Below, piece by piece: positions 34,310 to 45,234 of a DNA stretch of 64,000 nucleotides. Within the stretch, counting starts at the first letter, position 1. Every line of letters begins with the position of its first letter. The stretch comes from Pseudomonadota bacterium (GTDB lineage Bacteria; Pseudomonadota; Alphaproteobacteria; Rhizobiales; Xanthobacteraceae): the NCBI GenBank assembly GCA_018242205.1, contig JAFECJ010000009.1, positions 62,001-126,000 of the forward strand, read 5' to 3'. The position numbers were made by a program, and so were the translations under genes. The notes under the pieces are model-generated. The model saw only the letters and a program-made list of their open reading frames with translations. It was not told where the DNA came from and searched no databases.

Positions 34310-37014
34310 CCTTCAAGATCAATGGCCGCGATTTTTCCGAGCAACCGGCGCCGGGCCAGTGCCTGCGCACCTTCCTGCGTCAGCTCGGCCACTTCGGCGT
34401 CAAGAAAGGCTGCGACGCCGGCGATTGCGGCGCCTGCACCGTCTATGTCGACGGCGAGCCGGTCCATTCCTGTTTGGTGCCGGCGTTCCGCGCCGACGGC
34501 CGCGAGGTGACGACCATCGAAGGGCTGGCAAAGGGCAACGATCTGCATCCGATGCAGCAGGCATTTCTTGACGCGCAGGGCTTTCAGTGTGGCTTCTGCA
34601 CCGCCGGCATGATCATGACCGCGGCCGCGCTCAATCAGGAGCAGAAGGCCGATCTCGGCCGCGCGCTCAAAGGCAATCTGTGCCGCTGCACCGGCTATCG
34701 CGCCATCGAGGACGCCATTTCTGGCCGCCGCGACACCGAAGACGCCAAAGCGGGATGTGGCGTCGGCCATAATGTACCGGCACCGGCGGGCCCCGATGTC
34801 GTCACAGGAAGAGCGCGCTTCACGCTCGATGTTGCGATTGATGGCCTGCATCACATCAAGCTGGCGCGTTCGCCGCATGCCCATGCGCGCATCCGCACGA
34901 TCGACAAGAGCGCGGCGCTGGCCGTGCCGGGCGTCATTGCGGTGCTGACGCATGAGGATGCGCCGGCGACGCTTTATTCCAGCGCCCGGCACGAGACGCG
35001 CGAAACCGATCCCGACGATACGCGCGTGCTCGACGATGTCGTGCGCTTCATCGGCCAGCGCGTCGCCGCCGTGGTGGCGACGAGCGAGGCAGCCGCCGAG
35101 GAAGCCTGCCGCAAGCTGGTCATCGATTACGACATTCTACCCGCGGTGTTCGATCCCGAGGCGGCGATGCAGCCGGGCGCACCGCAAATCCACGACAGGG
35201 AACCCGAAGCGCGCATTCACGATCCGTCACGCAATCTCGTCGCGGAACTGCATGGCGCAACCGGCGACGTCGCGCAGGGTTTCGTCGAAGCGGACGCGAT
35301 CCACGAAGGCACTTATTTTGTACCGCGCGTGCAGCACGTCCATCTCGAAACCTTGTGCGCCATCGCCTGGATCGACGAGAGCGGCCGGCTCAATGTGCGC
35401 TCCTCGACGCAAGTGCCATTCCTGACGCGGCTCGAACTGGCGCATGTCTTCGGCCTGCCGCCGGACAAGGTGCGCGTGTTGTGCGAGCGCGTCGGCGGCG
35501 GTTTCGGCGCCAAGCAGGAAATGCTGACCGAGGACATCGCGACGCTCGCCGCCCTGAAGACCGGCCGACCGGTGAAGCTCGAACTCACCCGCGAGGAGCA
35601 GTTCACCGGCGCCACCACGCGGCATCCGATGAAGGTCAATATCAAGATCGGCGCCAAACGCGACGGCACCCTGACTGCGATGCAAATGCGTGTGGTGTCG
35701 AACACCGGCGCCTACGGCAATCACGGCATGCCGGTGCTCGAGCACGCCTGTTCGGAATCGATCAGCGTCTATCGCTGTGCCAACAAGAAGATCGACGGCT
35801 ATGCCGTCTACACCAACACCGTGCCGGCCGGCGCGTTTCGCGGCTATGGCCTGCCGCAGACCGGCTTCGCGGTCGAATCGGCGATCGACGAAGTCGCGCG
35901 CATGATCGGCATGGACGCGCTCGAATTCCGCCGCCGCAATGTCGTGCGCAAAGGCGATCCGATGATCGGCCTGCACAAGTCGCCGGACGACGTCATCTAT
36001 GGCAGCTACGGCCTCGACCAGTGTCTCGATCTCGTGCAGTCGGCGCTGTTGCGCGGCGACGGCGATGAGCCGCCTGCCGGCTGGGCGGTCGGCGAAGGCA
36101 CGGCGCTGACGATGATCGACACCGTGCCGCCGGGCGGACACTACTCCGACACGCATATCTGGCTCGACGCCGACGGCAGTTACGCCATGACCATCGGCAC
36201 CGCCGAATTCGGCAATGGCACCTCGACCGTGCATCGCCAGATCGCCGCCAGCGTGCTCAACGCCAGCCCGACCGCGATCGCTTTCAAGCAATCCGACACC
36301 GACCATGGCGGCCATGACACCGGCGCCTATGGCTCGACTGGCACCGTTGTGGCGGGTCGCGCCACGCAGCGCGCCGCGGAAGCGCTGCGCGACAAGATAC
36401 TGGATTTCGCCGCGGCGCAGTCGAAAGCGGATCGCGCGCGGTGCAAGCTCGCCGGCGATGCCGTCGATTGCGATGGCAAGGCGATGCCGCTCAGCGAACT
36501 CTACAAGCTGGCGAAGGCTTTCGCCGTCGATGTCTCCGCGCATGGCAAGAGTAACGGCATCCCGCGTTCGGTCGCGTTCAACGTCCAGGGCTTCCGCGTC
36601 GCCGTGAACATGGCGAGCGGCGAGGTCAAAATATTAAAGAGTGTGCAGGCGGCCGACGCAGGCACCGTCATCAATCCGATGCAGTGCCGCGCTCAGGTTG
36701 AAGGCGGCGTGGCGCAGGCGCTCGGGGCCGCAATGTTCGAGGAAGTCGTGATCGACGACGAGGGCCGCGTCGCCAATCCGGCGCTCCGCCATTACCGTAT
36801 TCCGGCCTTCGCCGACGTGCCGCGCACCGAGGTGCTGTTCGCCCGGACTAGCGACGAACTGGGCCCCTTCGGCGCCAAGTCGATGAGCGAAAGCCCCTAT
36901 AATCCGGTGGCCCCGGCGCTGGCCAACGCCATCCGCGCCGCCACCGGGGTGCGGTTTTTCCGCCTGCCGCTCAAGCCGGACCGCGTTCATGCGGGTATCA
37001 CAGCCGCCGGCTAA
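34306..37014 (+). CDS. Xanthine dehydrogenase, fused 2Fe-2S and molybdopterin subunit
   Basis: A 902-residue fusion. Residues 1-145 hold two 2Fe-2S centres with all eight cysteines: C36, C41, C44, C56, then C95, C98, C126, C128. The Mo domain follows from about 155 ([17 protein letters not shown]), with [11 protein letters not shown] near 400, AFRGYGLPQ near 510 and the catalytic glutamate E862 in GAKSMSESP. It hydroxylates a purine base, most likely hypoxanthine/xanthine to urate, given the urate genes nearby. The usual bacterial layouts are three separate subunits or an Fe-S/FAD fusion with a separate Mo subunit; here Fe-S is joined to Mo and FAD is separate. Confidence 0.9.
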   Translation: MTFKINGRDFSEQPAPGQCLRTFLRQLGHFGVKKGCDAGDCGACTVYVDGEPVHSCLVPAFRADGREVTTIEGLAKGNDLHPMQQAFLDAQGFQCGFCTAGMIMTAAALNQEQKADLGRALKGNLCRCTGYRAIEDAISGRRDTEDAKAGCGVGHNVPAPAGPDVVTGRARFTLDVAIDGLHHIKLARSPHAHARIRTIDKSAALAVPGVIAVLTHEDAPATLYSSARHETRETDPDDTRVLDDVVRFIGQRVAAVVATSEAAAEEACRKLVIDYDILPAVFDPEAAMQPGAPQIHDREPEARIHDPSRNLVAELHGATGDVAQGFVEADAIHEGTYFVPRVQHVHLETLCAIAWIDESGRLNVRSSTQVPFLTRLELAHVFGLPPDKVRVLCERVGGGFGAKQEMLTEDIATLAALKTGRPVKLELTREEQFTGATTRHPMKVNIKIGAKRDGTLTAMQMRVVSNTGAYGNHGMPVLEHACSESISVYRCANKKIDGYAVYTNTVPAGAFRGYGLPQTGFAVESAIDEVARMIGMDALEFRRRNVVRKGDPMIGLHKSPDDVIYGSYGLDQCLDLVQSALLRGDGDEPPAGWAVGEGTALTMIDTVPPGGHYSDTHIWLDADGSYAMTIGTAEFGNGTSTVHRQIAASVLNASPTAIAFKQSDTDHGGHDTGAYGSTGTVVAGRATQRAAEALRDKILDFAAAQSKADRARCKLAGDAVDCDGKAMPLSELYKLAKAFAVDVSAHGKSNGIPRSVAFNVQGFRVAVNMASGEVKILKSVQAADAGTVINPMQCRAQVEGGVAQALGAAMFEEVVIDDEGRVANPALRHYRIPAFADVPRTEVLFARTSDELGPFGAKSMSESPYNPVAPALANAIRAATGVRFFRLPLKPDRVHAGITAAG

Positions 37015-37158
37015 CCAAGTCCCGCTAAATCACTGGAAATCCGGCCGTTTTGGGCGCCCAATCGGCGTGCAGACGGCCCGAAACTTGCTTTCTCAATAGG
37101 CAACCGTCTGATCGCCAAAGCGAATAAGCTCCGATCGGACAACAGGTAACGGGTATCC

Positions 37159-40100
37159 ATGTCTATCCTCGCCGGTCTCCACCATCTGACGCGTTACACG
37201 TACGACAAGCCGGTCGCCCTCGGCCCGCAGATCGTCCGGCTCAGGCCCGCGCCGCACAGCCGCACCAAGATTCCGAGCTATTCGCTCAAGGTGACACCGG
37301 CCGAGCATTTCGTGAACTGGCAGCAGGACCCGCACGGCAACTGGCTCGCGCGTTTCGTCTTCCCGGAAAAGACCACCGAGTTCTCGGTCACGGTCGATTT
37401 CACCGCCGATCTCGAAGTCGTCAATCCGTTCGATTTCTTCGTCGAGCCTTACGCCGACAAATGGCCGTTTGCTTACGCCGACGAACTCAAGGACGATCTC
37501 ACGCCCTATCTCAAAGCCGATCCGGCCGAGCCGCTGCTGCAGACGCTGATCGACTCGATCCCGCACGACAAGCGCAACACCGTCGACTTCCTGGTCGATC
37601 TCAACCAGCGCCTCAACCAGGCGGTCAAATACGTCGTGCGCCTGGAGCCCGGCGTGCAGACGCCGGACGAAACCTTGTCGTGCGGCAGCGGCTCGTGCCG
37701 CGACTCGGCGTGGCTGATGGTGCAGCTCTTGCGCCACATTGGTCTCGCCGCGCGGTTCGTCTCCGGTTATCTGATCCAGCTTCGCCCCGATCTCAAATCG
37801 CTCGACGGTCCGAGCGGCACCGAAGTCGATTTCACCGACTTGCATGCCTGGACCGAAGTCTATCTGCCGGGCGCCGGCTGGATCGGCCTCGATCCGACGT
37901 CGGGCCTGTTGTGCGGCGAAGGCCACATTCCGGTGGCCGCGACGCCGCATTACCGCTCGGCGGCGCCGATCACCGGTCTGGTTGAGCCGAGCGAGGTGAC
38001 GTTCGATTTCGAGATGAAGGTCGAGCGCATCGCAGAGCGGCCGCGCGTCACCGCGCCGTTCTCGGACGAAGCGTGGGCCGCGCTCGACGCGCTCGGCGAC
38101 AAGGTCGACGCCGATCTATTCGCCTGGGACGTGCGGCTCACCATGGGCGGCGAGCCGACCTTTGTCTCGATCGACGACTATCAGTCGGCCGAATGGAATA
38201 CGGCCGCGCTCGGGCCGCAGAAACTGATCCGCGCCGACGACCTGATCGAACGCCTGCGCACGCGTTTCGCGCCCGGCGCGCTTCTGCATTACGGCCAGGG
38301 CAAATGGTATCCCGGCGAAGAACTGCCGCGCTGGGCCTATTCGCTGTACTGGCGGCGCGACGGCCAGCCGATGTGGCGCAATCACGATCTCATCGCGCGC
38401 CATGAGACCACGCCGCTGCCGTCCTCGCTCGACCTGCAGGCTTTCGCCGAAGGCGTCGCCGCGCGCATCGGCCTGCGCCACGAATTCGTGCAGCCGGTCT
38501 ATGAAGATCCGGCCGAACGCCTGCTGAAGGAAAGCGCGCTGCCGGAGAACATCGATCCGACCAATCCAAAGCTCGACGATGCCGCCGAGCGCAACCGCAT
38601 CATGCGCACCTTCGAACGCAAGCTGACGCATCCGGCCGGTTTCGTCCTGCCGGTTCAGCATTGGACCGCGCAGGCGAGCGCCGGCTGGCTGTCGGAAATC
38701 TGGCATACGCGCCGCGGCCGTCTGTTCCTGATGCCCGGCGATTCACCGGCCGGCTTCCGCCTGCCGCTCGACCAACTGCCTTATCTCGCGCCGGTCGATT
38801 ATCCGCATGCCATTCCCGCCGACCCGTTCAGCGACCGCGGCCCGTTACCGGCCGCCGCCGCCGCGTCCGAGCCGAACAAGGCGCCGCCGTTGCAGCCGGA
38901 AACCTTGGTGGCGCAGGCCGGGCCGCGCTTCATGACCGAGGTTCAGGAGTCCGGCATTCCGGTACGCACCGCGCTGACCATGGAAATCCGCGCCGGCAAG
39001 CTCTGCGTCTTCATGCCACCGACCGAACGGCTCGAGGACTATCTCGAACTCTTGAACGCCGTCGAGGCGACCGCCGAAGCGCTCAACATCCCGGTGCACA
39101 TCGAAGGCTACGCGCCGCCGCACGATCCGCGCATCAACGTCATCAAGGTGACGCCCGATCCCGGCGTCATCGAAGTCAACGTGCATCCGGCGGCGAACTG
39201 GCGCGAGGCGGTCGACATCACGCGCAATCTGTACGAGGAGGCGCGGATGGCGCGCCTCGGCACCGACAAGTTCATGATCGACGGCCGCCACACCGGCACC
39301 GGCGGTGGCAACCACGTCGTGCTCGGCGGACAGTCGGCGGCCGACAGTCCGTTCCTGCGCCGGCCCGATTTGTTGAAGAGCCTGGTGCTGTACTGGCAGC
39401 GCCATCCGTCACTATCTTATCTATTCTCCGGCCTGTTCATCGGCCCGACCAGCCAGGCGCCGCGCATCGACGAAGCGCGCCAGGACATCCTCTACGAACT
39501 CGAAATCGCGATGTCGAACGTGCCGGCGCCGGGCAACGGCTATGCGCCGCCGCCGTGGCTGGTCGACCGCATCTTCCGCAACATCCTGGTCGACGTCACC
39601 GGCAACACACACCGCACCGAAGTCTGCATCGACAAACTGTTCTCACCGGACGGCCCGACCGGCCGCTTGGGCCTCGTCGAGTTCCGCTCGTTCGAAATGC
39701 CACCGGATCACCGCATGTCGCTGGCGCAACAGTTGCTCTTGCGTGCGCTGGTCGCCTGGTTCTGGCGCGAGCCGCAGGACGGCAGACTGGCGCGCTGGGG
39801 CACGGCGTTGCACGACCAGTTCATGCTCGAGCACTACGTCTGGACCGACTTCCTCGATGTGCTCGATGATTTGAAACGCGCCGGCTACAATTTCGATCCG
39901 GTGTGGTTCGACGCGCAGCGGCAATTCCGCTTCCCGCGTTATGGCGTGGTCGAACACGGTGGCGTCGCGCTCGAACTGCGTCACGCGCTCGAGCCGTGGC
40001 ATGTGCTCGGCGAAGAGAGCATCAATGGCGGTGGCACCTCGCGCTTCGTCGACTCCTCGGTCGAGCGTCTGCAGATCAAGGTCGATGGCTTCAACGAGGG

Positions 40101-40482
40101 CCGTCATACGGTCACCTGCAACGGCCGGCGCCTGCCGCTGCGCTCGACCGGCCGCAACGGCGAATATGTCGCCGGCGTTCGCTTCAAGGCATGGAATCTG
40201 TCGGCCGCCTTGCAGCCGACGGTGCCGGTCAACGCGCCGCTGACTTTCGACATCGTCGACCTGTGGAGCCGGCGCTCGCTCGGCGGCTGCGTCTATCACG
40301 TCGCCCATCCGGGCGGCCGCAATTACGAGACATTTCCTGTGAACTCCTACGAAGCCGAGGCCCGGCGGCGGGCGCGGTTCGAGGATATCGGCCATACTGG
40401 CGGGCGCTACGAGCCGCCGCCGGAGGCCCCGTCGCTGGAATTCCCCTATACGCTTGACCTGAGAAGGCCTGGCTGGCTCTAA
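37159..40482 (+). CDS. Transglutaminase-like/DUF2126 protein
   Basis: A 1107-residue protein. The N-terminal 90 residues match the bacterial transglutaminase-like N domain ([13 protein letters not shown]). A papain-like transglutaminase core follows with C180 in [10 protein letters not shown]229 in DLHAWTEVY and D245 in GLDPTSG. The remaining 800 residues are DUF2126 ([13 protein letters not shown] near 330, [12 protein letters not shown] near 715). No signal peptide is present. Members occur next to circularly permuted ATP-grasp and alpha-E proteins and are predicted to make or cleave amide bonds in an unknown peptide or protein tag. It starts a three-gene operon with gaps of 8 bp and -4 bp. 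Confidence 0.9.
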   Translation: MSILAGLHHLTRYTYDKPVALGPQIVRLRPAPHSRTKIPSYSLKVTPAEHFVNWQQDPHGNWLARFVFPEKTTEFSVTVDFTADLEVVNPFDFFVEPYADKWPFAYADELKDDLTPYLKADPAEPLLQTLIDSIPHDKRNTVDFLVDLNQRLNQAVKYVVRLEPGVQTPDETLSCGSGSCRDSAWLMVQLLRHIGLAARFVSGYLIQLRPDLKSLDGPSGTEVDFTDLHAWTEVYLPGAGWIGLDPTSGLLCGEGHIPVAATPHYRSAAPITGLVEPSEVTFDFEMKVERIAERPRVTAPFSDEAWAALDALGDKVDADLFAWDVRLTMGGEPTFVSIDDYQSAEWNTAALGPQKLIRADDLIERLRTRFAPGALLHYGQGKWYPGEELPRWAYSLYWRRDGQPMWRNHDLIARHETTPLPSSLDLQAFAEGVAARIGLRHEFVQPVYEDPAERLLKESALPENIDPTNPKLDDAAERNRIMRTFERKLTHPAGFVLPVQHWTAQASAGWLSEIWHTRRGRLFLMPGDSPAGFRLPLDQLPYLAPVDYPHAIPADPFSDRGPLPAAAAASEPNKAPPLQPETLVAQAGPRFMTEVQESGIPVRTALTMEIRAGKLCVFMPPTERLEDYLELLNAVEATAEALNIPVHIEGYAPPHDPRINVIKVTPDPGVIEVNVHPAANWREAVDITRNLYEEARMARLGTDKFMIDGRHTGTGGGNHVVLGGQSAADSPFLRRPDLLKSLVLYWQRHPSLSYLFSGLFIGPTSQAPRIDEARQDILYELEIAMSNVPAPGNGYAPPPWLVDRIFRNILVDVTGNTHRTEVCIDKLFSPDGPTGRLGLVEFRSFEMPPDHRMSLAQQLLLRALVAWFWREPQDGRLARWGTALHDQFMLEHYVWTDFLDVLDDLKRAGYNFDPVWFDAQRQFRFPRYGVVEHGGVALELRHALEPWHVLGEESINGGGTSRFVDSSVERLQIKVDGFNEGRHTVTCNGRRLPLRSTGRNGEYVAGVRFKAWNLSAALQPTVPVNAPLTFDIVDLWSRRSLGGCVYHVAHPGGRNYETFPVNSYEAEARRRARFEDIGHTGGRYEPPPEAPSLEFPYTLDLRRPGWL

Positions 40483-40490
40483 CCTGGATC

Positions 40491-43010
40491 ATGGCAGCGT
40501 CGCGCGACAACTCGGCAACGGAAAAGACCGCAGCGGGTTCGGAAACAAGCCTCGACCGCTTCGTTACCGGCTATCGGCCGTTGCCTGGCATCGTCGACGA
40601 GATGATGGATGACAGCGGCCGGGTGCGGCCGCACTGGGCGCCGCTGCTGTCCCAACTCATGACCCTCGGTCATGAAGAGATCGGCCGCCGCTTCGCCGCC
40701 GCCGATCGCTACCTGCATGATTCCGGCGTCTTCTACCGCGTCTACGAGGATCCGGCCGGCGCCGAACGGCCCTGGCCGCTCAGCCATGTACCGCTGATCA
40801 TCGAGCCGACCGAATGGAAGGCGCTCGAAGCCGGGCTCATTCAACGCGCGCGCCTGCTCGAAGCCGTTCTCGCCGACGCCTACGGCCCCGGCGAGATGAT
40901 GCGCGACGGCCGCCTGCCCGCGGCCTTGGTCGCCGGCAATCCGGAATTCCTGCGACCGCTGGTTGGCGTCGAACCGCCCGGCGGTTCGCATCTGCGCTTC
41001 TACGCGGTCGATGTCGGCCGCGGCCCGGACGGGCGCTGGTGGGTGCTCGGCGATCGTGCGCAGGCGCCATCCGGCGCCGGTTATGCCATTGAGAGCCGGC
41101 TGGCGCTGTCGCGCGCCATGCCCGACATCTACGCCAAGACGCGCGTCGAGCGCGTCGCGCCGTTCTTCCAGGCGTTCCAGGCCGAGCTGTCGAGCTACAA
41201 TCGGCAGGACGATACCCGCGTCTGTCTGTTGACACCGGGGCCGCTCAACGAAACCTATTTCGAGCACGCCTTCCTGGCGCGCTATCTCGGCCTGCTGCTG
41301 GTCGAGGGCGAAGACCTGATCGCGCGCGACGATGGTGTCTTCATCCGCACCATCTCGGGGCTACGCCGCATCGATGTCCTGCTGCGCCGTATCGACGCCG
41401 ATTTCGCCGACCCGCTCGAACTCAACGCCGCCTCGCGCCTCGGCGTCGCCGGCCTGGTGCAGGCGGTGCGCGACGGCAAGGTGGTGATCGCCAATGCGCT
41501 CGGCGCCGGCCTGGTCGAAGCCCGTGCCATGCTCGCCTTCCTGCCGGCGCTGGCGCCGCAGGTGCTTGGCGAAGAACTGACGGTGCCGAATGTCGCGACC
41601 TGGTGGCTCGGCCGCAAGGACGTGCGCGACGACGTGCTCAAGCGGCTCGATGACGTGGTGATTGCGCCGGCCTTCGGCTCGCAGGTCACCGATCTGAGGC
41701 TCGGCACCGGAATGCTCGGCGCCGAGTTGTCGGACGAGCAGCGCGCCACCTTGATGCAGGCGCTTAACGATCGTCCGATCGACTACGTCGCGCAGGAGGC
41801 GGTCACATTATCGACGACGCCGGTGTGGCGCGACGGCCGCCTGCAGCCGCGGCCGTTCTCGCTCCGGCTTTATCTCGCCCGCGTTGGCGAAAGCTGGAAG
41901 GTGATGCCCGGCGGTTTCGTGCGCATCGCGGAGAATGCCGACGCCCGCGCCATCAGCCTGCAACAGGGCGATCTCACCGCTGACGCCTGGGTGCTGGCCG
42001 AAGGTCCGGTCCCGACGACTACCCTCCTGCCCGCGCCCGAGCATGTGCCGATCCAGCGCATGACCGGCATGCTGCAGAGTAGAGCCGCCGACAACCTGTT
42101 CTGGGTCGGTCGCTATATCGAGCGCGCCGAGGCGACCTTGCGGCTGACGCGCGCCATGCTCAATCGCCTCGCCGATGCCTCCGACATCGCCGGACCGCTG
42201 GTGACGTCGATTGCCGCGCTGCTGCAAAACTGGAGCGCGGCGCCGCTCGATCCGGCGTTCTCGCCGCCGACCTTGGTCGCGCGCTCGGTGCTGATGAATC
42301 CGGATTTTGCCGGCGCGCTGCCGCGATTGACGAAGGCGGCGCGCCGCGCAGCCTCCGTGATCCGCGAGCGCTTCTCGCCCGATGCCTGGCGCGCCATCGA
42401 TGAACTGGTGGCGCTGATCGCCGCGCCGCTACCGAACGGACAATCGGACAGCGCCATGATCGAGCGGGTTGAAACGGGCCTGCGTATCATCGCCTCGTTC
42501 TCCGGGCTGGCACAGGAGAACATGACGCAGCTCGCCGGCTGGCGCTTCCTCGAGCTCGGCCGCCGCATCGAGCGCGCGGTGCAGACCTGCCGCTTCGTGC
42601 GCGCGTTCGGCGCCAAGGACACGCCGGAAGGCGGCCTCGACGTGCTGCTCGAACTCGCCGATAGCCAGCTTACCTACCGTCAGCGCTATGTGATGATCGC
42701 GGCGCTGGCGCCGGTCATCGACCTCGTCATGCTCGACCCGTCCAATCCGCGCGCGTTGGCGTTCCAGCTCGACCGTATCGAAGGTCACCTGGAAGCGCTG
42801 CCGAAGCGCGAGGTTGCCGGGCGGCTGTCGCCGGTGCGGCAGGTCGCGGTGGCGCTCGCCACCCGCCTGCGCACCGCCGACGCGGCCAAGATCACCGCGG
42901 CCGAAATCGTCGAGGTCGAGAACGAACTGATGCGGCTGTCGGAGATGATCGGCTCGACTTATCTGACGCACAACGAGCGCGCGACGGCCGACCGGGACAC
43001 GGTGTCATGA
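40491..43010 (+). CDS. Circularly permuted ATP-grasp / alpha-E (DUF403) fusion
   Basis: An 839-residue fusion of two proteins usually encoded separately. Residues about 20-490 are the circularly permuted type-2 ATP-grasp domain (DSGVFYRVYED near 78, DDTRVCLLTPGPLNETYFEH near 243, FQAFQAE and LLVEGEDLIARDDG), predicted to ligate an amino acid or peptide by an acyl-phosphate. Residues about 523-830 are the all-helical alpha-E domain, starting MLQSRAADNLFWVGRYIERAE. The start is 8 bp after the DUF2126 gene and the stop overlaps the next start by ATGA, so the three products are made together. Substrate and tag are unknown. Confidence 0.88.
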   Translation: MAASRDNSATEKTAAGSETSLDRFVTGYRPLPGIVDEMMDDSGRVRPHWAPLLSQLMTLGHEEIGRRFAAADRYLHDSGVFYRVYEDPAGAERPWPLSHVPLIIEPTEWKALEAGLIQRARLLEAVLADAYGPGEMMRDGRLPAALVAGNPEFLRPLVGVEPPGGSHLRFYAVDVGRGPDGRWWVLGDRAQAPSGAGYAIESRLALSRAMPDIYAKTRVERVAPFFQAFQAELSSYNRQDDTRVCLLTPGPLNETYFEHAFLARYLGLLLVEGEDLIARDDGVFIRTISGLRRIDVLLRRIDADFADPLELNAASRLGVAGLVQAVRDGKVVIANALGAGLVEARAMLAFLPALAPQVLGEELTVPNVATWWLGRKDVRDDVLKRLDDVVIAPAFGSQVTDLRLGTGMLGAELSDEQRATLMQALNDRPIDYVAQEAVTLSTTPVWRDGRLQPRPFSLRLYLARVGESWKVMPGGFVRIAENADARAISLQQGDLTADAWVLAEGPVPTTTLLPAPEHVPIQRMTGMLQSRAADNLFWVGRYIERAEATLRLTRAMLNRLADASDIAGPLVTSIAALLQNWSAAPLDPAFSPPTLVARSVLMNPDFAGALPRLTKAARRAASVIRERFSPDAWRAIDELVALIAAPLPNGQSDSAMIERVETGLRIIASFSGLAQENMTQLAGWRFLELGRRIERAVQTCRFVRAFGAKDTPEGGLDVLLELADSQLTYRQRYVMIAALAPVIDLVMLDPSNPRALAFQLDRIEGHLEALPKREVAGRLSPVRQVAVALATRLRTADAAKITAAEIVEVENELMRLSEMIGSTYLTHNERATADRDTVS

Positions 43011-43918
43011 TCTACGATATCCGCCAGGTCACGACCTGCGCCTATGCCTCGCCGGTCGCGCATGCGCATCACGTGTTGCGGCTGACGCCGGTCAACCGCT
43101 CCGGCCAGCGCGTTCATCTCAGCGCGCTGCAGATCGAGCCGCCGCCGGTGAAATCGCGCGAAGGCGAGGACTTCTTCGGCAACAGGCTGACCTCGGTCAC
43201 GATCAACGACGCCCATTCGACGCTGGCCGTGAAGGTGTCGGCGCGCATCGCGGTCGATCCGGTCGTGCTGCCCGATCCGGCTACGGCGCCGGCCTGGGAG
43301 ACGGTGCGCGACGAGGTGTTCGCGGCGACCGACATCGCGCCGCAATCGCCGGTGCACTTCCTGTTCGCCAGCCGCATGGTGTCGCTCGATCCGGAAATCC
43401 GCGACTATGCGCGGCAGAGCTTCGCGCCCGGCCGCTCGATCGTCGAGGCGGCGCTCGATCTCAATCACCGCATCAAAACCGACATGACCTACGAGATCGG
43501 CGCCACCACCGTGACGACGACGGCGCCGATGTCGTTCGCCTTGCGGCGTGGCGTCTGTCAGGACTTCGCCCATATCATGATCGCCGGCCTGCGCGGCCTC
43601 GGCCTGCCGGCGGCCTATGTCAGCGGCTATCTGCGCTCGACGCGCACGCCCGAGCAGATGCAGTTGCAGGGCGCCGACGCCATGCATGCCTGGGTGCAAG
43701 TCTGGTGCGGACACGACAGCGGTTGGATCGGCTTCGACCCGACCAATGACATGATCGCATCCGACGACCATGTCGTGCTCGCGGTCGGCCGCGATTATTC
43801 CGACGTCGCGCCGATGGACGGCGTCATCGTCGCCGCCGGCGGTCAGCGCATGACCGTGTCGGTCAGCGTCAAGCCGGTGCAGCCGACCGCGGCGCTGCTG
43901 CCGCAGAATGCGCTGTAG
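43007..43918 (+). CDS. Transglutaminase-family cysteine peptidase-like protein
   Basis: A 303-residue protein with the bacterial transglutaminase N domain (IRQVTTCAYASPVAHAHHVLRL) and core. The catalytic set is C184 in RRGVCQDFAH, H227 in DAMHAWVQVW and D244 in GFDPTND. No signal peptide or membrane segment is seen, so it should act in the cytosol. In this gene neighbourhood it is predicted to hydrolyse or transfer the amide bond formed by the ATP-grasp partner. Translation is coupled to that partner by a 4-bp overlap. It ends 2 bp before the convergent acyltransferase. Confidence 0.9.
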   Translation: MIYDIRQVTTCAYASPVAHAHHVLRLTPVNRSGQRVHLSALQIEPPPVKSREGEDFFGNRLTSVTINDAHSTLAVKVSARIAVDPVVLPDPATAPAWETVRDEVFAATDIAPQSPVHFLFASRMVSLDPEIRDYARQSFAPGRSIVEAALDLNHRIKTDMTYEIGATTVTTTAPMSFALRRGVCQDFAHIMIAGLRGLGLPAAYVSGYLRSTRTPEQMQLQGADAMHAWVQVWCGHDSGWIGFDPTNDMIASDDHVVLAVGRDYSDVAPMDGVIVAAGGQRMTVSVSVKPVQPTAALLPQNAL

Positions 43919-43920
43919 GA

Positions 43921-45081
43921 TCAGACGCGCAGGAAAATCCGGCGCCGGTACAGGAAGCGCGCGACCAGGATGGCGAGGCCGAGTTCGACGACACGCAGCA
44001 GCAATGTGTGCGTACCCGGCACGGAGAGGCGGTCGAGCGCGTTCACGGCATAGCCGCCGACCAGGCGTTGCGCCACGGCATTGAAGCTCATCAACGCGTT
44101 CAGGAGATAGAGCGTGATGGCGTTGGTGCCGATCCAGACGAACACCGTGGCCCAGGCCCGCAAACGCCAGACGTCGATGATCTGATAGAACAGGCCGAGC
44201 AGGATGAAGCTGTAGCCGCCGGCGACCAGCACGAAGCTCGATGTCCAGATCGACTTGACGATCGGAAACTGCAGCGCCCAGAGATGACCGGCGCCCAGCA
44301 CAACGATGCCAATGGCGAGCATCAACAACGACCGGCGCTGCGGCGTTAAACTGTCATCCGTCAACACGCCGCCCGCCAACACGCCGAGCAGACAGGAGGC
44401 GATCGCCGGCAGCGTGCTCAACATGCCTTCGGGATCGCGGGTCTTGTCCCACAGCCGGCCGGGCAGGAAATGCAGATCGAGCCAGTTGGCGAGATTCTGA
44501 TCCGGCCCGTAATGGCCGGTGCCGATGCCCGGCACGGGCACGAAGGTCATCAGCGCCCAGTAGCCGACGAGCAGCGCGACGATAATGCCGACAATGCCGC
44601 GCCGGCCGACATGCAGGAAGAGCAGCGAGGCGGCGAGATAACAAATAGCGATGCGTTGCAGCACGCCGAGAAAGCGAACGTCGCCCAGGCCCTGGGTCAA
44701 CCCGCCGTAAAACACCAGTCCCAACAGATAAAGCGTCACGGCGCGGCGCAGGATGCGCAGTTGCGCGGCGCCCCGGCTGGTGCGCTCGACCTGACGCGGC
44801 ACCGACAGCACGATCGAGACGCCGGTGATGAAGACGAACAGCGGAAAGATGAAATCGTAGAAGGTGAAGCCCTCCCAGGCGACGTGATGGAACTGGTAAT
44901 TGAGCGTGTCGCCGATGTCGTCCCACGGCCAGCCGAGGTCGCCCATGATTCCGGACAGCGCCCAGATCAGTCCGTCGCCGCCGAGGATCCAGACGAAATT
45001 GAAGCCGCGCAGCGCGTCGACCGCGACCACGCGGTCCGGCCGGGGGGCGATAACGGCGTTGTCGTTCTGCATCGGGCTCAT
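43921..45081 (-). CDS. Polytopic membrane acyltransferase (COG4299/HGSNAT-like)
   Basis: About 386 residues with ten or so transmembrane helices. RVVAVDALRGFNFVWILGGDG near residue 15 and FIFPLFVFITGVSI near 78 are typical of the heparan-alpha-glucosaminide N-acetyltransferase-like family (COG4299), which may acetylate or acylate sugars at the membrane. Two in-frame ATGs (45081 and 45072) are the possible starts; a TTG farther upstream adds only a basic, unconserved stretch. It is convergent with the transglutaminase operon, leaving 2 bp between stops. The acceptor is unknown. Confidence 0.82.
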   Translation of the reverse strand: MSPMQNDNAVIAPRPDRVVAVDALRGFNFVWILGGDGLIWALSGIMGDLGWPWDDIGDTLNYQFHHVAWEGFTFYDFIFPLFVFITGVSIVLSVPRQVERTSRGAAQLRILRRAVTLYLLGLVFYGGLTQGLGDVRFLGVLQRIAICYLAASLLFLHVGRRGIVGIIVALLVGYWALMTFVPVPGIGTGHYGPDQNLANWLDLHFLPGRLWDKTRDPEGMLSTLPAIASCLLGVLAGGVLTDDSLTPQRRSLLMLAIGIVVLGAGHLWALQFPIVKSIWTSSFVLVAGGYSFILLGLFYQIIDVWRLRAWATVFVWIGTNAITLYLLNALMSFNAVAQRLVGGYAVNALDRLSVPGTHTLLLRVVELGLAILVARFLYRRRIFLRV

Positions 45082-45181
45082 CCGCCAAGGTGGGCATCGT
45101 CTGCGCCGCAAAATCGGCAAGATAGGCCGGACGGAACGGCCGTGATTTAACCTAGATCAACGCAGGGCCCTGACGCAGAAA

Positions 45182-45210
45182 GGCCCTGAAGGAGGTTGTC
45201 CTTCAGGGCC
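45182..45210 (-). terminator. Stem-loop terminator after the Bug-family gene
   Basis: GGCCCTGAAGGA (45182-45193) pairs perfectly over 12 bp with TCCTTCAGGGCC (45199-45210) around a 5-nt loop. On the minus strand a short TTTCTG follows. It lies 25 bp after the stop of the minus-strand binding-protein gene. Confidence 0.75.
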
Positions 45211-45234
45211 GATGGGTCTTGGAACGCCGATCTC

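Noticed and set aside
45182..45210. Riboswitch or attenuator
   Set aside because: A simple perfect hairpin after a gene end, consistent with a terminator; no leader gene follows it on either strand.
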